DNA of 64,000 bases. Origin: Heterohyrax brucei. Its lineage: Eukaryota > Chordata > Mammalia > Hyracoidea > Procaviidae. Made by a program: the position numbers and the translations under genes. Each line of letters starts with the position of its first letter. Position 1 is the first letter of the stretch. Of this stretch, positions 59,650-64,000 are shown in pieces. Below the pieces are notes generated by a model that saw nothing but the letters and a program-made list of their open reading frames with translations, was not told where the DNA came from and did no database searches. The DNA lies in contig CM053143.1 of NCBI GenBank assembly GCA_028571685.1, positions 49,779,208 to 49,843,207 of the forward strand. The letters are read 5' to 3'.

Positions 59650-61890
59650 GGCATAGAGTCAAGCCTATGGGAATTTCATTTGCTGATGTTGCATGACTTG
59701 AAATGAGAAGAAACAGCTGCAAACATATATTAATACTCAGTATATGGAATTTACAAGTATATGAATCTAGGAAAATAAGAAGTCATTAAAAAATTAATGG
59801 AATACATGCGCATTGATATCCTAGGCATTAGGGAGCTGAAAGGGGCTACTATTGGCCATTCTGAATGAGACAACCTTATGGTCCACTAAGCATGGAATGA
59901 TGAATTGGAAAAGAATGGCATCACGTTCTTTGTCAAAAAGAACATTTCAAAATCTATGCTGAAGTACAACACTGTCATTGATAGGATAATATACATATAG
60001 CTAAAAGGAAGACTAGTTAAAATGATTACTATTTAAATTTATGCACCAATTACTAAGCCCAAATGTAGAAATGGAAGAATTTTACCAACTTCCGAGTCTG
60101 AAATTGATCAAACATGCAATCAATATGCATTGATAATTCCTGGTGATAAGAACATGAAAGGTAGAATGAAGAGGATTGGTAGTTGGAAAATGGCCTTGGT
60201 GATAGAAACAATGGTGGAGATCATATGGTAAGAATTTAACAAGACTAACAAAGTCTTCACTGCAAATATATTTTTTCAACAACATAAACAGTAACCACAC
60301 ACGGATCTCACTGGACGGAATACACAGAAATCAAGGTAACTACACGTGTGGAAAGAGACAACAGACGAGCTCAATATCATCAGAATAAAGCCAATATCAG
60401 AATACGTTTACGAGAGCCTAAGTATGAACTTGTGTATAGCCCACTGAATTTAGGGACCATCTCAAGAATGGATTCGACTCATTGAATACTACCAATGAAA
60501 GCCCAGATAAGTTGCAAAATGACATTAAGGACATCATCCATGAAGAAAGCAAGAGGTCATTAAGTACAGAAGAAAGACAGACCAAAATCGATGTCAGAAG
60601 AGATCCTCAAAGTTGCTCTTGAATGTTGAATAGCTAAAGTAAAAGGAAGAAATGACTGAAGTAAAAGAGCTGAACAGAGGATTTCAAAGGGCAGCTCCAG
60701 AAGACAAGTATTACAATGAAAATGTGCAAAGACTTCAAGACTGAAAATCAAAAGAAAGAACAAGCTTGGCATTTGTCAAATTGAATGAATTGAAGAAAAA
60801 ATTCAAGTCTCAAGTTGCAATACTGAAGGATTCTACAGAGAAAATACTGAACGTCTCAACAAGCAATAAAAGGTTGAAGGAGTCATTGTACCCAAAACAA
60901 CTGGTCAATATTCAACCATTTCAGGAAGCAGCATACAATCAAGAACCAACACTACTGAAAGAAGAGATTCAAGCTGCACTGAGAGCAGTGGCAAAAAATA
61001 AGGCTCCAGTAATTGCAGAGATACTGATTGATATTTCAACAAATGTATGCAGCACTGAAGGCACTCACTCATCTAAGTGAAGAAATTTGGAAGACAGATA
61101 CCTGGCCAACCAACTGGAAGAAATCCATATTAATATTTATTCCAAAGAAAGGAAATCCAACAAATACAAAAATTATCAACCAATATCATTAATACCACAC
61201 ACATACAAAACTCTGCTGAAAATCATTTGAAAGCAATCAAAACAATATATTGACTGGGGACTGTCAAATTCAAGCTAGATTCAGAAGATGTCAGATGGAT
61301 TCTGGCTGAAAGCAGAAAATACCAGAAACATTTTATCAGTGTTCTATTGACTATGCAAAGACAGTCCATTGGATCATAACAAATGAAGGGTAACACTGAG
61401 AAGGAGAATTACAGAAAACTTAATTGTGCAGTTCTACTCTGGCCCCTAGGGTCACCATGAGTCGGATCTGGCTCAATAGCACTTGGCTGGCTTGGCTAAT
61501 TGTGCACCTGAGGAACCTGTGCATAAATCAAGAGGCAGCTGTTCCAACAGATCTGCAAGAGATCTCTTTAAAGTGTTAAAAACAAAGATGTCACTTTAAG
61601 GACTAAGGTGCGTTGACCCAGGCCATGGTGTTTTCAATGGTCTATATATGCATGTGAAAGCTGGTCAGTGAATAAGGAAGACAGAAAATGATTCATGCCT
61701 TTAAAGAATATTAAATATATTAGGACTGCCAGAGGAATGAACAAATCTGTCTCGGAAGAAGTATAGCCAGAATACTTATCAAAAGCAAGGATGGCGAGAC
61801 TTTGTATTACATACTTTTGACATGTTAATTAGGATGAACCAGATCCTGGAGTTGGACTAGAGCCAGTGTCACCTAAAAACAACATATAAG
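59650..61890 (+). mobile_element. RTE/BovB LINE, long but decayed copy
   Basis: Endonuclease region at about 59800-60130 (gcgcattgatatcctaggca, aaaagaacatttcaaaatct), linker at about 60500-60780 (ggacatcatccatgaagaaa), RT at about 60950-61430 (gaagagattcaagctgcact, gacagatacctggccaacca, ctattgactatgcaaaga), then a deletion, and the 3' part at about 61550-61880 (gacctttaag-type words, acaaatctgtctcggaagaa). Inserted in the 3'UTR of the old L1. Open blocks are short, so it is inactive. Confidence 0.85.
61431..61496 (+). repeat. Micro-SINE, 66-bp copy with perfect TSD, inside BovB
   Basis: gttctactctggcccctagg, gtcaccatgagtcggatctg, gctcaatagcacttggctgg, cttggc. Flanked exactly by TAATTGTGCA (61421-61430, 61497-61506). 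No A-tail. Confidence 0.8.
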
Positions 61891-62302
61891 ACCAACAAAG
61901 CCTAGAGGAACCCCTAAGATTAGTCCCTAAAGTACCCTTTGAAGTTGGAATTGAAGCTATTTCTGCAGGTCACCTTTCAGCTGAATACAGACTGCCTTAC
62001 AAAATAAACACCACTGTGCTCCCTTCAGCACATAAAACCAAACAGTCAACATTTACCCAAAAGCAAAAATGAGAAAACAAGGAGTGGGTAGTGAAGCTAG
62101 ATCAATGGAAACAGAATACACAGACTGGATATACAGAGAATGCTGACATATTGTAAAAATTGTAACCAATGACACTAAACAACTAATAACCTTTCCACCT
62201 GAAACACAATAAAATATTATTCAAAATTAAACCATACATTCATCTTGATTGAGGCACCAGGCATTGGGGAAATAAGCATAAGAGGTTAACAAGAAGTTTA
62301 GG

Positions 62303-62495
62303 AGCTGTGGTAGTAGAGTAGTTAAGTGCTCTGCTGCTAACTGAAAGATCAGCATTTCTAATCTGCAAGCCACTCCACGGAAGAATGTGAAAGTCTGTTT
62401 CTATGACCTTGGAAACCCCATGAGGCAGTTCTAGTCTGTCCTATAGGGTTAGTACGAGTCAGAATTGATTTGATGGCAATAGAATGGGTAGTTTG
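62303..62495 (+). repeat. AfroSINE, long variant
   Basis: gctgtggtagtagagtagtt head, gctgctaactgaaagatcag, an extra block aagaatgtgaaagtctgttt, then ccatgaggcagttctagtct and tail. Confidence 0.82.
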
Positions 62496-63017
62496 GGATG
62501 ATTCTCACGTAGCTAACCAATTAGGTCACCATTTCCATTACCAACTAGTTCATTTTGCAGCTCAAATTAATAAAGCCACATCCCTACACTAAAAGGAGTT
62601 TTAGATGAATCTAACATTTAAACACACAAAAGAAAAACAGGAAGTATTATTATTTTTTAAAAAAATGCTTTCATAGTAGAGAAAGCCTTTTTAAAATATA
62701 ACTGCAGACTCAGAAGTCATAAAACACTAATGTAGGTGACAATAGAAAAATAAGAAAATTGTAAGCAGAAGTCTTCCCTCCCTTAAAAAAAAAAAGGCCA
62801 CCAATCAAAAGACAGTCTAAAAAAAATCTGCAGTTCACGTTCAGGCAAATAATTTCACTAATGCATAAAGGTCTCCTATAAAACAATAAGGACAAAGACC
62901 AGCATCCCTACAGAAAAACAGTCAAAAGACATGACCTGCTGGTTCTCAGAAGGAAAACACATATTGTACATCCTCATTTATAATAATGGTAATGTCAACT
63001 AAATAATAATAAATTAC
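62496..63017. other. Unassigned sequence
   Basis: About 520 bp, AT-rich, nothing recognised. Confidence 0.5.
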
Positions 63018-64000
63018 TATTTATTTTTATTTTTATTTAACATGACTAAGTGAAAATGTACATTCACGTATAAATTTACATGCATCCCAATATGCAGCTT
63101 CCACTGCTCTCCCCGTCTGGTGACTGCACACTATTCCTCTCTGCTCCATACCTGTCTCATCCTCCCAACAGCCTCCTTTCCCCTCTTCTCCGTCCACTCC
63201 CCTTTCTCCAGCCAGAGGTCAGCAAGATGATATCCTATAGATGTATAGAACCATAAAGTGCTTCCAATATATGGTCACTCTGCATTGTCAAGTCCAATCC
63301 ATTCCTGTCCAAAGAGTGGACCTTTGTTATAATTTATGGGAAAGGGCAGCATTAGGGCCGGGGGCGTTGCTCTCAGAGGAACCCCAAAACCACTGGACCA
63401 TCAATTGAGGTCTTTTAGTGGAGATCTCATGATGCACCCCTTTTTATTCTTGTGTTGCCAGTGAGACTCCTCTCTGTGAGCTCCATCGTGGCTACCACTG
63501 GTGGTGGCCGAGCACCATCCGGTTCTTCTGGTCCCAAGTCGATGTGGGCACCCACTCTTGTGGGTCTGTCTTCTTAGTTGTCTTTACTGCATGTCATTTT
63601 GGTCCTCGGTGAGCATCCGTTCCTGCTGAGTTGGGACCACTTGTTCTGTCCTCTGATGGCAGCTTGGCAGCTTTTAAGACCCCAAACGCCACTCACCAAT
63701 GTGGGGTGCAGAGAGCTCTCTTAGCAAAACACTAGTTGTGCCAATTGGCCTGGAATTCGCCTAAGAGCATGGCCCCCCGCTCCCTGCCCCAGCTACTCTA
63801 TCCTTGCAGTATTAAGATGGAAGGACTACTCAAGTTATGATGAAGTCCACTTAATGTTGTTGTTTCTAATGTGTGCTATCACTGCTTTCTCCCAACTAGA
63901 TTTCTAGTAACTATCTAAACTAAACCCTCTCCCCTCACCCTCCCTCCCCTCCCTTGCAGCTGTCAAAGAGTCTTTTCTTCTATACACAAGTCTGTTTTTG
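63018..64000 (-). mobile_element. Young L1, 3'UTR, continuing beyond the window
   Basis: Starts with the reverse of an A-rich tail (tatttttatttttatttaac) and continues as the inverse of the 3'UTR of the L1 at 3154, with few differences. The CT-rich tract at about 63924-63958 is the inverse of the G-rich tract. The window ends about where ORF2 should stop. Confidence 0.9.

Larger units (their letters stand above)
52080..62250 (+). mobile_element. Old plus-strand L1 with many nested insertions
   Basis: Likely 5'UTR from about 52080; ORF1 remnants at about 53365-54120 (gacattcccagataaacaga); endonuclease at about 54700-55380 (FSKVQRSFSKVDRILGHI) continuing after the mariner with tctgatcaccacagtataaa; part of ORF2 at about 57440-57990; then a deletion of much of RT; the ORF2 end at about 58080-58400 (tgtggtacatatatacaacg); and 3'UTR to about 59650, resuming after a BovB at about 61890 (tagaggaacccctaagatta) to about 62250. 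Both outer ends are approximate. Confidence 0.72.

Noticed and set aside
60766-61080. 104-codon ORF as a possible host gene
   Set aside because: It is a surviving open piece of the BovB linker and reverse-transcriptase region.

Overview
This window is nuclear DNA from a placental mammal. It is most likely an elephant or a close afrotherian relative. The lineage call rests on about two dozen copies of the tRNA-derived AfroSINE (head with 'gctaaccaaaaggt', tail with 'gagtcggaatcgactcgacg'), together with abundant RTE/BovB-type LINEs, L1s and MaLR-like LTRs. No search could be run; family names come from recognising the sequence.

Only one host gene is present: the orthologue of human C4orf33 (UPF0462 family), on the minus strand from 46137 to 32089. 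Five coding exons (181, 61, 52, 200 and 106 bp) join through canonical GT/AG sites and matching phases into an uninterrupted 199-codon frame, the length of the human protein. The non-coding first exon and the promoter, which in human is shared head-to-head with SCLT1, are not recognisable in the 18 kb upstream. They are probably outside the window or hidden in repeat-rich DNA.

Layout by region. (1) 340-2860: a processed KPNA2 (importin alpha) pseudogene, later hit by a MaLR-type LTR in its coding part and a BovB fragment in its 3'UTR. (2) 3154-10356: a full-length, young, nearly intact L1 with a 12-bp target-site duplication. (3) 10.4-15.9 kb: SINEs, LTRs and a multi-level nest in which an LTR contains a mariner-derived foldback element that itself contains another LTR and a 35-bp micro-insertion. 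(4) 17.0-30.4 kb: nested L1s, mostly minus strand. A complete but decayed L1 (20.7-28.4 kb) sits inside ORF1 of an older L1, and both show tandem monomer-like 5'UTRs. (5) 30.4-46.1 kb: C4orf33 and its introns, dotted with SINEs and BovB pieces. (6) 46.1-52.1 kb: upstream DNA with an ERVL-like LTR carrying expanded satellites. (7) 52.1-62.3 kb: an old plus-strand L1 interrupted by SINEs, a full-length 1.29-kb mariner, a MaLR LTR and a BovB. (8) 63.0 kb to the end: the 3' end of a second young L1, minus strand.

The most unusual signal is a set of very short (about 25-100 bp) interspersed elements. They consist of little more than the tail shared by BovB and AfroSINE, have a palindromic core, and in three copies are flanked by perfect 10-11 bp target-site duplications. 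They look like tail-only passengers of the RTE machinery. A second candidate is a 556-bp foldback mariner MITE present twice.
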